A stretch of 34,187 nucleotides of DNA from UA16 sp042095135 (GTDB lineage: Bacteria; Bacteroidota; Bacteroidia; Flavobacteriales_D; Sanyastnellaceae), in the NCBI GenBank assembly GCA_042095135.1, contig JBELBV010000025.1:1-34187 (forward strand). Direction: 5' to 3'. Positions 17,246 to 25,548 of the stretch are shown piece by piece (within the stretch, counting starts at the first letter, position 1; each line of letters begins with the position of its first letter). The translations under genes were made by a program, and so were the position numbers. The notes beneath the pieces are model-generated. The model saw only the letters and a program-made list of their open reading frames with translations. It had not been told where the DNA came from and made no database searches.

Positions 17246-17688
17246 CGCTGCTTGCTCAATTCGTCGAGCAATCCCTTCGCCCCTTCCTCTGAAATATCCT
17301 TGATGTTCTCGGGCATATCGGTGCCGGTGCCTTTGGCAGCAACCATTTTGGCACGGAAGGAACCGACCAATTCTTTATACGTAGCGTAGCCTTCACAAGT
17401 GCTTTGTTCTTGGCTCCACGCGCTCAACTCCTGGGGGGTGCGGGTCTTGGACATGCACGAAGAAGAGGCCTTGGCCAACTCTTGGGTCCACTGCTTGGCG
17501 CTCCAGCTCGCGTTGTTTTCATTGCCCAAAACCGACTGAAGTGCCGTGTTCATTTCAACGAGGCATTCGCACGCGTTCATGTCCGCAGTCTCATCGGTCG
17601 TAACCGCAGAATCCGCTCCGCCTCCACAGCTCATCAAAACCGCCGCAGCGATTGTGGCAAAAAATCCAAAAGTCGTACCTGTCTTCAT
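17242..17688 (-). CDS. Small lipoprotein of unknown function
   Basis: A 148-residue protein with a lipoprotein signal (AAAVLMSC, Cys at about 21) followed by a Gly/Ser/Thr-rich linker. The mature part is helical, with cysteines in NACECLVEMN, SSSCMSK and STCEGY and no recognised domain. It is likely anchored to a membrane facing the periplasm or cell surface. It converges on xseB with a 4-base stop overlap and is divergent from the pirin gene. Confidence 0.75.
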   Translation of the reverse strand: MKTGTTFGFFATIAAAVLMSCGGGADSAVTTDETADMNACECLVEMNTALQSVLGNENNASWSAKQWTQELAKASSSCMSKTRTPQELSAWSQEQSTCEGYATYKELVGSFRAKMVAAKGTGTDMPENIKDISEEGAKGLLDELSKQR

Positions 17689-17720
17689 GGTCCCGTAGGT
17701 TTTCCGTTTTACTTTCTCGG

Positions 17721-17753
17721 TAAATATACCGCGGTTTCATCCGCAGCACCAAA
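17721..17753 (-). promoter_or_regulatory. Candidate promoter of the lipoprotein gene
   Basis: Minus-strand TTTG (17750-17753), 21 nt, then TATATTTA (17721-17728), one mismatch from TAnnTTTG. It lies 32 nt before the ATG at 17688. The spacing fits the 17-23 nt known for Bacteroidota -33/-7 promoters. Confidence 0.45.
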
Positions 17754-17757
17754 CCGC

Positions 17758-18618
17758 ATGAGCAACCGAATCTCCCGCATCATTAACGCCCAACGTGTCA
17801 ACATGGGCGGAAACTGGATCGAACAACCCCTGCCCCATCCGAGCCTTGAACGCGTGGGGCCCTTTTTGCTCATTCACCATTGGCAGGACGTCCTGCCCGG
17901 GAAGCAAGCGAGCAACGAGGTGGGTGTTGGTCCGCATCCCCACCGCGGCTTCAGCCCGGTGACGTGCATTTACTCGGGGTCGCTGCGTCATCGGGATTCG
18001 CTCGGCACCGACCACATTGTCTATGCCGGCGGCACCCAATGGATGGACAGTGGAGCTGGCATCATTCACAGCGAACGCCCAAGTGATGAATTGGCAGAGC
18101 AAGGCGGCCTGCTCGAAATGATTCAGTTTTGGATTAACACGCCCAAAGCCCACAAGCTGGACGCGCCTCGGTACCAGCCCTTGCCGAAGGAGTCCACCCC
18201 CACCTGGGAAGACAACGGCTGGCAGATTGGTCTGGTCCAAGGTGAGTGGGATGGTCAACACGCTCCCATCGAAGCGCACCACCCCATGCGTATCGCCAAC
18301 CTCTCCAGCGACCAACCCGGTGCAACCGTGCGCATCCCCGTGCCCAATGATTGGGCAGGTGTGCTCTATGTTTTGGATGGAAATGCCACGCTCGATGGGC
18401 AATCTATCACCGGGCGCCAGATGGCCTTGGTATCGGCGGGAGCAGCAGAATCCATTGAACTTGTCTGCACCGATGCTGTTCGCATGCTCGTGCTAACCGG
18501 AGCCGAGCTGCACGAACCCGTGTTCAGCCACGGACCGTTCGTTATGAATACGATTCAGGAAGTCCAGCAAGCCATTTTCGATTACCACGATGGCAAGATG
18601 GGCATGCTGGTCGAATAA
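17758..18618 (+). CDS. Pirin family protein
   Basis: A 286-residue bicupin. The N-terminal cupin has the pirin metal ligands in GPHPHRGF (His60, His62) and GIIHSE (His104, Glu106). It also has the usual GGTQWMDSGAG segment and HRDSLGTDH. Pirins are iron-binding cytosolic proteins; some oxidise quercetin, others regulate metabolic enzymes, and the role here is unknown. ATG at 17758 is used because upstream in-frame codons overlap the divergent lipoprotein gene and do not match the family. It converges on the gene ending at 18628. Confidence 0.93.
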   Translation: MSNRISRIINAQRVNMGGNWIEQPLPHPSLERVGPFLLIHHWQDVLPGKQASNEVGVGPHPHRGFSPVTCIYSGSLRHRDSLGTDHIVYAGGTQWMDSGAGIIHSERPSDELAEQGGLLEMIQFWINTPKAHKLDAPRYQPLPKESTPTWEDNGWQIGLVQGEWDGQHAPIEAHHPMRIANLSSDQPGATVRIPVPNDWAGVLYVLDGNATLDGQSITGRQMALVSAGAAESIELVCTDAVRMLVLTGAELHEPVFSHGPFVMNTIQEVQQAIFDYHDGKMGMLVE

Positions 18619-18627
18619 GTGAGGGGG

Positions 18628-18999
18628 TCAATCTTCGGCAGTAACGATGATGCGCTTTTTGATGACGCCGTCCTCGCCTTTCTCCACCCATTCGTTGACC
18701 GAAGTCTCGGTTATCTCTACCTCGACTTCGACTTCTTCCCCGTTTTTCATCATGTGCACCTGACCACCGGGTATGGCAAAAACGGTGTCGCCTTCAAAAT
18801 CCCCTTCTTCCAGGGACTTCACAATCACTTGAACTTCGCCGCTGCCACCAAGGGCTTTCATGTCGCCTTCGCTCATATGCTTCAAGACTTCAAAGTGCCC
18901 GGCCGCCATGGGAGGCTTCGGGCCGGTGACACGACCGAGGACGAATCCGATCATGGTAAACGCAGCGGCAACGAGGAGGATGGTGGTGTTTGAATTCAT
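18628..18999 (-). CDS. Small membrane-anchored protein of unknown function
   Basis: A 123-residue protein with an N-terminal hydrophobic helix (about 6-24) and a soluble acidic domain rich in beta-strand patterns (VQVIVKSLEEGDFEGDTVF, EEVEVEVEITETSV, GVIKKRIIVTAED). No cysteine lipobox and no known domain. It is divergent from the haloperoxidase-like gene. Confidence 0.65.
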   Translation of the reverse strand: MNSNTTILLVAAAFTMIGFVLGRVTGPKPPMAAGHFEVLKHMSEGDMKALGGSGEVQVIVKSLEEGDFEGDTVFAIPGGQVHMMKNGEEVEVEVEITETSVNEWVEKGEDGVIKKRIIVTAED

Positions 19000-19032
19000 G
19001 GCTTTGTATTGGGCTAGTTCTCAATGAAGGGT

Positions 19033-19040
19033 TAACTTTC
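19033..19040 (+). promoter_or_regulatory. Candidate -7 box TAACTTTC of the haloperoxidase-like gene
   Basis: One mismatch from TAnnTTTG, 24 nt before the ATG at 19065. A GAGGAG purine run just before the start may act as a ribosome binding site, which is unusual for this window. Confidence 0.4.
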
Positions 19041-19064
19041 AGGTCTCACAAAGCTAATGAGGAG

Positions 19065-21230
19065 ATGATGAATCCCATGCGTACCGTGGCCTTGCTTTTC
19101 TGCCAGCTCATGTGGTTTGTTCCAAACGGACAAGCCCAATTGCCCGAAGGAGAAACCATCGCGCACTTGTGGAACGAAGAGGTGCTAGAGGGGATCCGCA
19201 ACGATTTCGCCCGTCCGACCGTGCACGCCCGCAATTTGCTACACACGTCGATTGCGATGTTTGACATCTGGGCGGCCTATGACGAAGGACCGACGGAAAC
19301 TTTCCTGCTGGGCAAAACGTGGGCCGGGTACACCTGTGCGTTTGAAGGGGTAGACATTCCGGATTCCGAAGAAGCCATTCTTGCTGCACGCGAAGAAGCC
19401 ATCAGCTATGCGGTATACCGCATCATGACCCAACGATTCGGCAACACTCCGGACGGGGAGATCACCATGTTCAACATCAACACCCAAATGGCGATGTTGG
19501 GCTACGACATCGGCGTGACCTCAACGGACTACCAAAACGACGGTCCTGCGGCTCTCGGCAATTACGTAGCTGAGCAAGTCATCGCTTTCGGCCTACAAGA
19601 CGGAGCCAATGAAGCCGAGGGGTATGCCGCCGATTGTTACGAACCCATCAACCCGAACATTCAGCCCGAAATGCCGGGCAATCCCGACGTCATCGACCCC
19701 AACCGCTGGCAACCGATTGAGTTGACGCTGTTCATTGACCAGAGCGGGAACGTGAGCACGGATATCCCCGAGTTCGTAGGTCCCGAGTGGGGAGAAGTCG
19801 TGCCGTTTGCGTTGGACTCCGCCGACCTTGATTTGCTCGAGCGCGATAGCTGCACTTTTCACGTTTGGAAAGACCCCGGAGCACCGGTGCATCTGGATTC
19901 AACCAGCGTTGCAAGTGGCATGGATGACGCGTGGAAATGGAATTTTGCCATGGTATCCGTCTGGTCATCGCACCTCGACCCCACCGATGGCGTGATGTGG
20001 GACATCTCACCTGGCAGCATGGGAAGCGACGGCACCTTTGCCACAGATGTGGCTGACTTTGAGGAATACTACGACTTCTTCGAAGGCGGCGGCATCCACC
20101 CCGGCCACCCCATCAATCCGTACACCGGCGAACCCTACGCACCGCAGCTGGTACCGCGGGGGGACTACGCCCGATGCTTAGCTGAATTCTGGGCCGATGG
20201 ACCCGATTCGGAGACACCCCCGGGCCACTGGTTCACCATCTTGAACGAAATCATGGAGTACCCGGAATTCGAGTTGCGCTGGCGCGGACAGGGCCCACTA
20301 CTCGACAAATTGGAGTATACCGTCAAGGCCTACCTCGCCCTCGCAGGCGCCATGCATGATTCGGCTGTTGCTACCTGGAGCGTGAAAGGTTATTACGACT
20401 ACACCCGCCCGGTGAGCGCCATACGGTACATGGCCGAAATGGGCCAGAGCTCGGACACCACCTTGGCGAATTACCACCCCTCGGGGCTGCCCATCATCCC
20501 GGGTTACATCGAAGTGGTGGAGGAAGGCGACCCGCTTGCTGCCTGGAACCCCGACGCTGTGGGCGAAATGAAAGTCTTGGCGTGGCGCGGACCGGACTAT
20601 GTAGAGGTGCCATTCATCGACGAGGCTGGTGTGGGTTGGATTTTGGCCAAAAACTGGTGGCCGTACCAGCGGCCGTCATTTGTGACGCCACCATTCGCAG
20701 GCTACGTGAGTGGGCACTCCACCTTCTCACGCGCGGCTGCTGAAGTGCTGACCCTCATGACAGGCAGCGAGTATTTCCCCGGAGGACTGGGCTCCTTCCC
20801 CGTTACCATGAACCAATTCTTGGTGTTTGAAGACGGGCCTTCCATGAACTTCGAATTGCAGTGGGCGACCTATTACGATGCCGCCAACGAGAGCGCCTTG
20901 TCACGCATGTGGGGAGGCATTCACCCGCCGATGGACGACGGACGTGGTCGGCAGATCGGTGTGGAAGTGGGCATTCAAGCGTTTCACTGTGCGGAAGGCT
21001 ACGCATTCCCAGAATGGGCAGAAGGCTGCGGCGGCAATGGATTCCTACCCGGCGGCTATTGCCCAGGCGACTTCAATGCCGACGCCGTGGTCAACGTGGG
21101 CGACTTCCTGTTGTTCCTGTCCGCGTTCAGCAACGAATGGGCCGGCGTCTACGACTTTGATGGCAACGCCACCATTGGATCAGCGGATTTACTCGTGTTC
21201 TTGACGCTCTTCGGCGACGTCTGCCCTTGA
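19065..21230 (+). CDS. Secreted vanadium-haloperoxidase/PAP2-type enzyme with C-terminal dockerin-like module
   Basis: A 721-residue protein with a signal peptide (residues 1 to about 24, ending NGQA). The PAP2/haloperoxidase core has the three expected phosphate- or vanadate-binding blocks: K441-x6-RP in KGYYDYTRP, SGHS (549-552) and R614-x5-H620-x3-D624 in RMWGGIHPPMD. Residues about 667-721 form a dockerin-like pair of calcium loops (DFNADAVVNVGD and DFDGNATIGSAD). The family includes vanadate-dependent haloperoxidases and acid phosphatases, which cannot be told apart here. The ATG pair at 19065/19068 fits the signal peptide; a longer frame from 18990 overlaps the divergent gene. A strong terminator follows. 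Confidence 0.88.
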   Translation: MMNPMRTVALLFCQLMWFVPNGQAQLPEGETIAHLWNEEVLEGIRNDFARPTVHARNLLHTSIAMFDIWAAYDEGPTETFLLGKTWAGYTCAFEGVDIPDSEEAILAAREEAISYAVYRIMTQRFGNTPDGEITMFNINTQMAMLGYDIGVTSTDYQNDGPAALGNYVAEQVIAFGLQDGANEAEGYAADCYEPINPNIQPEMPGNPDVIDPNRWQPIELTLFIDQSGNVSTDIPEFVGPEWGEVVPFALDSADLDLLERDSCTFHVWKDPGAPVHLDSTSVASGMDDAWKWNFAMVSVWSSHLDPTDGVMWDISPGSMGSDGTFATDVADFEEYYDFFEGGGIHPGHPINPYTGEPYAPQLVPRGDYARCLAEFWADGPDSETPPGHWFTILNEIMEYPEFELRWRGQGPLLDKLEYTVKAYLALAGAMHDSAVATWSVKGYYDYTRPVSAIRYMAEMGQSSDTTLANYHPSGLPIIPGYIEVVEEGDPLAAWNPDAVGEMKVLAWRGPDYVEVPFIDEAGVGWILAKNWWPYQRPSFVTPPFAGYVSGHSTFSRAAAEVLTLMTGSEYFPGGLGSFPVTMNQFLVFEDGPSMNFELQWATYYDAANESALSRMWGGIHPPMDDGRGRQIGVEVGIQAFHCAEGYAFPEWAEGCGGNGFLPGGYCPGDFNADAVVNVGDFLLFLSAFSNEWAGVYDFDGNATIGSADLLVFLTLFGDVCP

Positions 21231-21250
21231 GGACATCGTGAACATGCCAC

Positions 21251-21286
21251 AAAAAAAAGCCGCATTGCTGCGGCTTTTTTGTTTTT
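21251..21286. terminator. Bidirectional rho-independent terminator
   Basis: An A-tract, then GCCGCA and TGCGGC around TTGC, then a T-tract. It can stop transcription both from the haloperoxidase-like gene (+) and from the initiator tRNA gene (-). Confidence 0.85.
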
Positions 21287-21303
21287 GCACCCTCGGTGCT
21301 TTG

Positions 21304-21376
<73 letters not shown>

Positions 21377-21408
21377 ATGTCCACCTGCCGCTTCCGCGAA
21401 CAGGACGG

Positions 21409-21439
21409 CAAATATACACCCAAGTTCCATTTCGCCAAA
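21409..21439 (-). promoter_or_regulatory. Promoter of the initiator tRNA gene
   Basis: Minus-strand TTTG (21436-21439), 19 nt spacer, TATATTTG (21409-21416): a complete Bacteroidota -33/-7 promoter, 32 nt before the tRNA. Confidence 0.75.
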
Positions 21440-21466
21440 TGCATTCCGTGCAAGTTCTACGGGCCG

Positions 21467-21474
21467 TACCTTCG
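21467..21474 (+). promoter_or_regulatory. -7 promoter box TACCTTCG of era-ispE
   Basis: Matches TAnnTT(T/C)G, 24 nt before the era ATG. Confidence 0.5.
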
Positions 21475-21498
21475 TTGCGCAGTTGCCTTGCATTCTCC

Positions 21499-22401
21499 AT
21501 GACTACAAAAAAAGAAACGCCCCACCGCGCCGGGTTTGTGAACATCATCGGTTCACCCAACGTGGGCAAAAGCACCTTGATGAATCAACTCGTTGGTGAA
21601 CGCCTGAGCATCATCAACAAAAAGGCGCAAACCACCCGGCACCGAATCATGGGGCTCGTCAATGAGCCCGACTGGCAGATCGTTTACAGCGATACACCCG
21701 GCGTATTGGACCCGGCGTACAAGCTGCAAGAAGGCATGATGAAATTTGTGCGCTCAGCCCTTCAAGATGCCGACCTCATCTTGCTGGTCACGGACATCAA
21801 CGAGGACGACCTCGCGCACCCGGAGACGTTTGCCAAAATCGCGGACATGGACATCCCGGTGTTCATCCTCATCAATAAGATTGACCTCGCGCAAGACCAG
21901 GCTTATGTTGGAGAACGCATCGCTTACTGGCAATCTAAAATCCCCCGGGCCACTGTCGCCCCGATCAGCGCGCTGCACGGATTTAACATCGACCAACTGC
22001 TCGAACGGATTGTGGAGCATTTGCCGGTCAGCCCTCCGTATTTCCCAAAAGACGAGCTTACGAATAAGCCGATGCGGTTTTTCATTTCCGAGATCATCCG
22101 CGAAAAAATCCTCACCCACTTCAAGCAGGAAATCCCTTATTCGTGCGAAGTGGTCGTCGACGCTTACGTGCAAGAAGACAGCATCGTGAAAATCCGCGCC
22201 GAGATTCGTGTCTCGCGCGAGAGCCAAAAGCAAATCGTCATCGGCAAGGGCGGCAGCATGATCAAACGCGTCGGCACCGACGCCCGCAGAGACATCGAGA
22301 AGTTCATTGGCCAGCGCGTCTTCCTTGATTTGTATGTCAAGGTGGACAAGGACTGGCGCGATGACGAGCGGAAGCTCAAGCGCCTCGGATACTTGGAGTA
22401 A
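21499..22401 (+). CDS. era: GTPase Era
   Basis: A 300-residue protein with G1 GSPNVGKS (18-25), QTTRHRIMG, DTPG (65-68) and NKID (126-129). The C-terminal KH domain contains EIIREKILTHFKQEIPYS and VIGKGGSMIKRVG. Era binds the 3' end of 16S rRNA and assists 30S maturation. ATG at 21499 is chosen over an upstream in-frame start at 21439, which lies before the promoter box. It is followed after 5 bp by ispE. Confidence 0.96.
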   Translation: MTTKKETPHRAGFVNIIGSPNVGKSTLMNQLVGERLSIINKKAQTTRHRIMGLVNEPDWQIVYSDTPGVLDPAYKLQEGMMKFVRSALQDADLILLVTDINEDDLAHPETFAKIADMDIPVFILINKIDLAQDQAYVGERIAYWQSKIPRATVAPISALHGFNIDQLLERIVEHLPVSPPYFPKDELTNKPMRFFISEIIREKILTHFKQEIPYSCEVVVDAYVQEDSIVKIRAEIRVSRESQKQIVIGKGGSMIKRVGTDARRDIEKFIGQRVFLDLYVKVDKDWRDDERKLKRLGYLE

Positions 22402-22406
22402 ACGGC

Positions 22407-23243
22407 ATGATTGGTTTCGCTCCCGCCAAAATCAACTTGGGCCTTTTCGTCACCGGCAAACGGGCGGACGGGTTCCATGACTTGCGAAGCGCCTTTTGGC
22501 CGGTCGGCTGGAACGACGTCTTGGAAGTGCACCGTTCGGAAACGGATGGATTGAACTTGCACATCACGGGGCTCGCCATCGACGGCGATTCCGAGTCCAA
22601 CTTGGTCAGTCGAGCGTACCACCTCATCAAAGAACGCTATGGCATCGCCGGCGTGACCGCTCACCTGCACAAGGTCATTCCCATGGGGGCCGGATTGGGT
22701 GGAGGAAGTTCGGACGGAACGTGCATGCTGCGTTTGCTCGATGCCCTGTTCGGCTTGAATCTCAGCAACCATGACGGTGAAGCCCTCGCGGCCGAACTCG
22801 GTTCCGACTGCCCCTTCTTCTGGCGGGGCCAGCCGGCGTTGGTGTCCGGTCGAGGTGAGTACCTCGAGGCGTGGAATTTTGAATTTCCGGCGGACACGTA
22901 CATCGCGATCGCCCATCCGGGCATCCACGTGAGCACGCGAGACGCCTTTCAGGCCGTTACCCCGCAACCCAACACCGTAGACTTCCACGCGCTGGCCGCG
23001 ACGCCCCTATCAGCATGGGACCAAATCCTGCGCAACGACTTTCAACCGGGAATCGAAGCCCTGCATCCCACCATCCAACAAGTGCGTGAACTGCTCCAAG
23101 CCCAAGGTGCCCTGTACAGCCAAATGACCGGCACCGGAAGCGCTTGCTTCGGCCTGTTCCCTTCAGAAGAATCAGCACTCAAGGCCTGCAAAGCAGCCCG
23201 GGCAAATGGCTGGACAGCATACGCCTCTGAGGCCAACCAGTAG
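22407..23243 (+). CDS. ispE: 4-diphosphocytidyl-2-C-methyl-D-erythritol kinase
   Basis: A 278-residue GHMP kinase. It begins FAPAKINLGLFVTGKRADGFH, the substrate-binding start of the family, and has the ATP loop PMGAGLGGGSSDG (92-104). The C-terminal TGTGSACFGLF is the third GHMP motif. It phosphorylates CDP-methylerythritol in the MEP isoprenoid pathway. Cotranscribed with era and convergent with the LptF/G gene. Confidence 0.95.
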   Translation: MIGFAPAKINLGLFVTGKRADGFHDLRSAFWPVGWNDVLEVHRSETDGLNLHITGLAIDGDSESNLVSRAYHLIKERYGIAGVTAHLHKVIPMGAGLGGGSSDGTCMLRLLDALFGLNLSNHDGEALAAELGSDCPFFWRGQPALVSGRGEYLEAWNFEFPADTYIAIAHPGIHVSTRDAFQAVTPQPNTVDFHALAATPLSAWDQILRNDFQPGIEALHPTIQQVRELLQAQGALYSQMTGTGSACFGLFPSEESALKACKAARANGWTAYASEANQ

Positions 23244-23245
23244 CC

Positions 23246-24367
23246 TTACTTCGGCGCCTTCCAGCAAATCAAGGCCCCGACCCCTGCAAAAATCAAGTTG
23301 GGCAACCAGGCGGCCAGGCGCAACCAATTGTCGGTCGAGATCAACGCGTCTGGCGGCAGCACCACCGACGCCGCATAGACTGTGATGATTTTGGAGGCGA
23401 AGACGAAGAGAAAACCGGTGACCACGGCCAAGAACAGGTGGAACCCCATGCCTCCTCGCAACTTGCGTGCGGCGATGCCCACCCCGATGACCATCAACAC
23501 ATAAATCGAAAACGGATTGGCCGTGCGACCATACCGCTCCAGCTTGAGCATGGCCACCTTGGCACCGCGTTCCGTTTCGCGTTCGATGTGCGCGTCCAAG
23601 TGCGGCGTGATCAACGTCGAGGTCATCACCGCCCGCTGCCCAAAATCACTGATGCGCATGTCGATGGCGGTGTCGTGGCGGGTGACGTAGCGGAGGTTTT
23701 CCGAGCCGTCCAGAGCAATGTCCCGAATGCGGGCATTCACCAGCCGCCACACGCTGTCCTCTTCGAGCCACGTGGCCTTCGCAGCGAGGATGCGCTGTTC
23801 CAATTCACCGTTGGCTCCCCACCGCTCAAGCTGAAAACGGTAACCCGTATTGCGATCGACCGTGATTGACCGGAAATACGCGACCACATTGGGGGAAATT
23901 TCACGGTACATGTGCTGGTCGCTGATGTGAAAATTCACGTGCACATACTGCACCTCGAAATCCACCTTGCTCTCGTTGGCCTTGGGAAGAATGAAATGGG
24001 AAACCAACAATGAAAGTCCCACGAGGATAGTCGCCGCCAGGAAGTACGGACGCATCAACCGGGTGAAGCTCATACCCGAACTGAGCATGGCTACGATTTC
24101 AGTGTTTTGGGCCAATCGACTCGTGAACCAGATGATGGTGAGAAAGACAATGAAGCCGCTGAGCAGGTTTCCAAAGTGAAAGCAGAAGCTCAGGTAGTAC
24201 AGGATCGTCGCGCCCAAGGGAGCCTGGTTGGCGAGCAACCGCCCCACATTTTCCATCAAATCAAATACCACAGCCACCACGCAAAACACCGCAATCATGA
24301 AGAAGAACGTAGTCAGGAACTTCTTCGCGATGTAGCGGTCGAGGCGTTGGAGGCGAAAGCGGCGCAT
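23246..24367 (-). CDS. LptF/LptG-type lipopolysaccharide export permease
   Basis: A 373-residue YjgP/YjgQ-family protein. It opens with RLDRYIAKKFLTTFF, the typical amphipathic start, then has three membrane helices (about 18-40, 55-78, 98-120), a periplasmic beta-jellyroll (about 125-270) and three C-terminal helices. With LptBC it extracts LPS from the inner membrane. Whether it stands for LptF or LptG is not decided here. ATG at 24367 lies 5 bp after the tgt stop, and this tgt-permease order is common in Bacteroidota. Confidence 0.9.
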   Translation of the reverse strand: MRRFRLQRLDRYIAKKFLTTFFFMIAVFCVVAVVFDLMENVGRLLANQAPLGATILYYLSFCFHFGNLLSGFIVFLTIIWFTSRLAQNTEIVAMLSSGMSFTRLMRPYFLAATILVGLSLLVSHFILPKANESKVDFEVQYVHVNFHISDQHMYREISPNVVAYFRSITVDRNTGYRFQLERWGANGELEQRILAAKATWLEEDSVWRLVNARIRDIALDGSENLRYVTRHDTAIDMRISDFGQRAVMTSTLITPHLDAHIERETERGAKVAMLKLERYGRTANPFSIYVLMVIGVGIAARKLRGGMGFHLFLAVVTGFLFVFASKIITVYAASVVLPPDALISTDNWLRLAAWLPNLIFAGVGALICWKAPK

Positions 24368-24372
24368 GCTGG

Positions 24373-25512
24373 TTAGATGCGTTGATTCAATTGCGGTACG
24401 ACACCGTTTTTCCACTCCGTGAAATCGCCCGCGAGGATGTGGGCCCGCGCTTGCCGTGCAAGCTCCAGGTAGAACGCCAAGTTGTGCACGCTACAGATGT
24501 ACAAGGCGAGGTATTCATTGGCCTTCAGCAAATGCCGAACGTACGCTTTGGAATACTGGGTGTCCACCGGCGAGGTGCCTTGGGGATCGAGCGGGCTGTG
24601 GTCGTTGGACCACTTTTCGTTTTTCATGTTGAGCGTGCCGTTCCAGGTGAACAGCAGCCCGTGGCGGGCGTTTCGGGTGGGCATGACACAATCAAACATG
24701 TCCACTCCCAACGCCATATTCTCCAATAAATTTTCTGGTGTCCCTACCCCCATGAGGTACCGCGGCTTGTCTTCGGGCAGCACATCGCACACCACTTCTG
24801 TCATAGCGTACATGTCTTCGTGCGGTTCCCCCACGCTCAAGCCGCCGATGGCGTTGCCTGCCGCACCGCGCTCGGCAATGGCTTCCGCGGAGGCCACCCG
24901 TAAATCCTTGTAGGTCGAGCCCTGCACAATAGGGAACAGGTGCTGGTCGAATCCATACTTCGCCGGTGTCGCATCCAAATGAGCGATGCAGCGGTCCAGC
25001 CACCGGTGCGTGCGCTCCATCGATTCACGGGCGTAGCCATAATCGCTGGGATACGGTGGGCATTCGTCGAAGGCCATGATGATGTCCGCCCCGATGCTGC
25101 GTTGGATGTCCATGGAAGTCTCAGGGCTGAACAGGTGCTTGCTTCCGTCAATGTGGCTGCTGAACGTCACACCCTCCTCGGTGATCTTTCGGCGGTCGGA
25201 CAAGCTGAACACCTGGTAGCCGCCACTGTCGGTCAAAATTGGGCGCTTCCAATCCATGAATTTGTGCAATCCACCCGCCGTTTCCAGTACATGGGTGCCC
25301 GGGCGGAGGTACAAATGGTAGGTGTTGCCGAGGATGATTTGCGCACGAATGTCCTCACTCAAATCACGCTGTGGCACCGCCTTGACGGTGCCCGCGGTTC
25401 CAACCGGCATGAAAATCGGGGTCTCAATGGTCCCGTGGTCCGTTGTGATCCGGCCGGCACGTGCCTTGGACTGCGGGTCTTTGCCGTCAATTTGAAAGTT
25501 GAGCGCTGCCAT
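24373..25512 (-). CDS. tgt: Queuine tRNA-ribosyltransferase
   Basis: A 379-residue TIM-barrel enzyme. Landmarks are ARAGRITTDHGTIETPIFMPVG, ILGNTYHLYLRPG, LTDSGGYQVFSL with the catalytic-type Asp, DIIMAFDECPPYPSD, FPIVQGS, GGLSVGEP, YLMGVGTPENLLE and the zinc-site region FDCVMPTRNARHG. It exchanges guanine for queuine precursor at position 34 of tRNAs. The ATG at 25512 agrees with the family; a longer frame to 25653 overlaps the divergent gene and promoter. It heads the operon with the LptF/G permease. Confidence 0.96.
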   Translation of the reverse strand: MAALNFQIDGKDPQSKARAGRITTDHGTIETPIFMPVGTAGTVKAVPQRDLSEDIRAQIILGNTYHLYLRPGTHVLETAGGLHKFMDWKRPILTDSGGYQVFSLSDRRKITEEGVTFSSHIDGSKHLFSPETSMDIQRSIGADIIMAFDECPPYPSDYGYARESMERTHRWLDRCIAHLDATPAKYGFDQHLFPIVQGSTYKDLRVASAEAIAERGAAGNAIGGLSVGEPHEDMYAMTEVVCDVLPEDKPRYLMGVGTPENLLENMALGVDMFDCVMPTRNARHGLLFTWNGTLNMKNEKWSNDHSPLDPQGTSPVDTQYSKAYVRHLLKANEYLALYICSVHNLAFYLELARQARAHILAGDFTEWKNGVVPQLNQRI

Positions 25513-25530
25513 GGAGCTTCGTAATTGGTG

Positions 25531-25538
25531 CAAATGTA
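25531..25538 (-). promoter_or_regulatory. -7 promoter box TACATTTG of tgt
   Basis: A perfect TAnnTTTG match 18 nt before the tgt ATG. It shares two base pairs with the divergent box of the DUF554 gene. Confidence 0.6.
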
Positions 25539-25544
25539 ACTTCG
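25537..25544 (+). promoter_or_regulatory. -7 promoter box TAACTTCG of the DUF554 operon
   Basis: Fits TAnnTT(T/C)G and ends 4 nt before the ATG at 25549, so the mRNA should be leaderless. It overlaps the tgt box on the other strand. Confidence 0.55.
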
Positions 25545-25548
25545 GAGC

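Noticed and set aside
17404..17757. N-terminal extension of the pirin frame by 118 codons
   Set aside because: It overlaps the divergent lipoprotein gene, has no family similarity, and the ATG at 17758 gives a normal pirin start.
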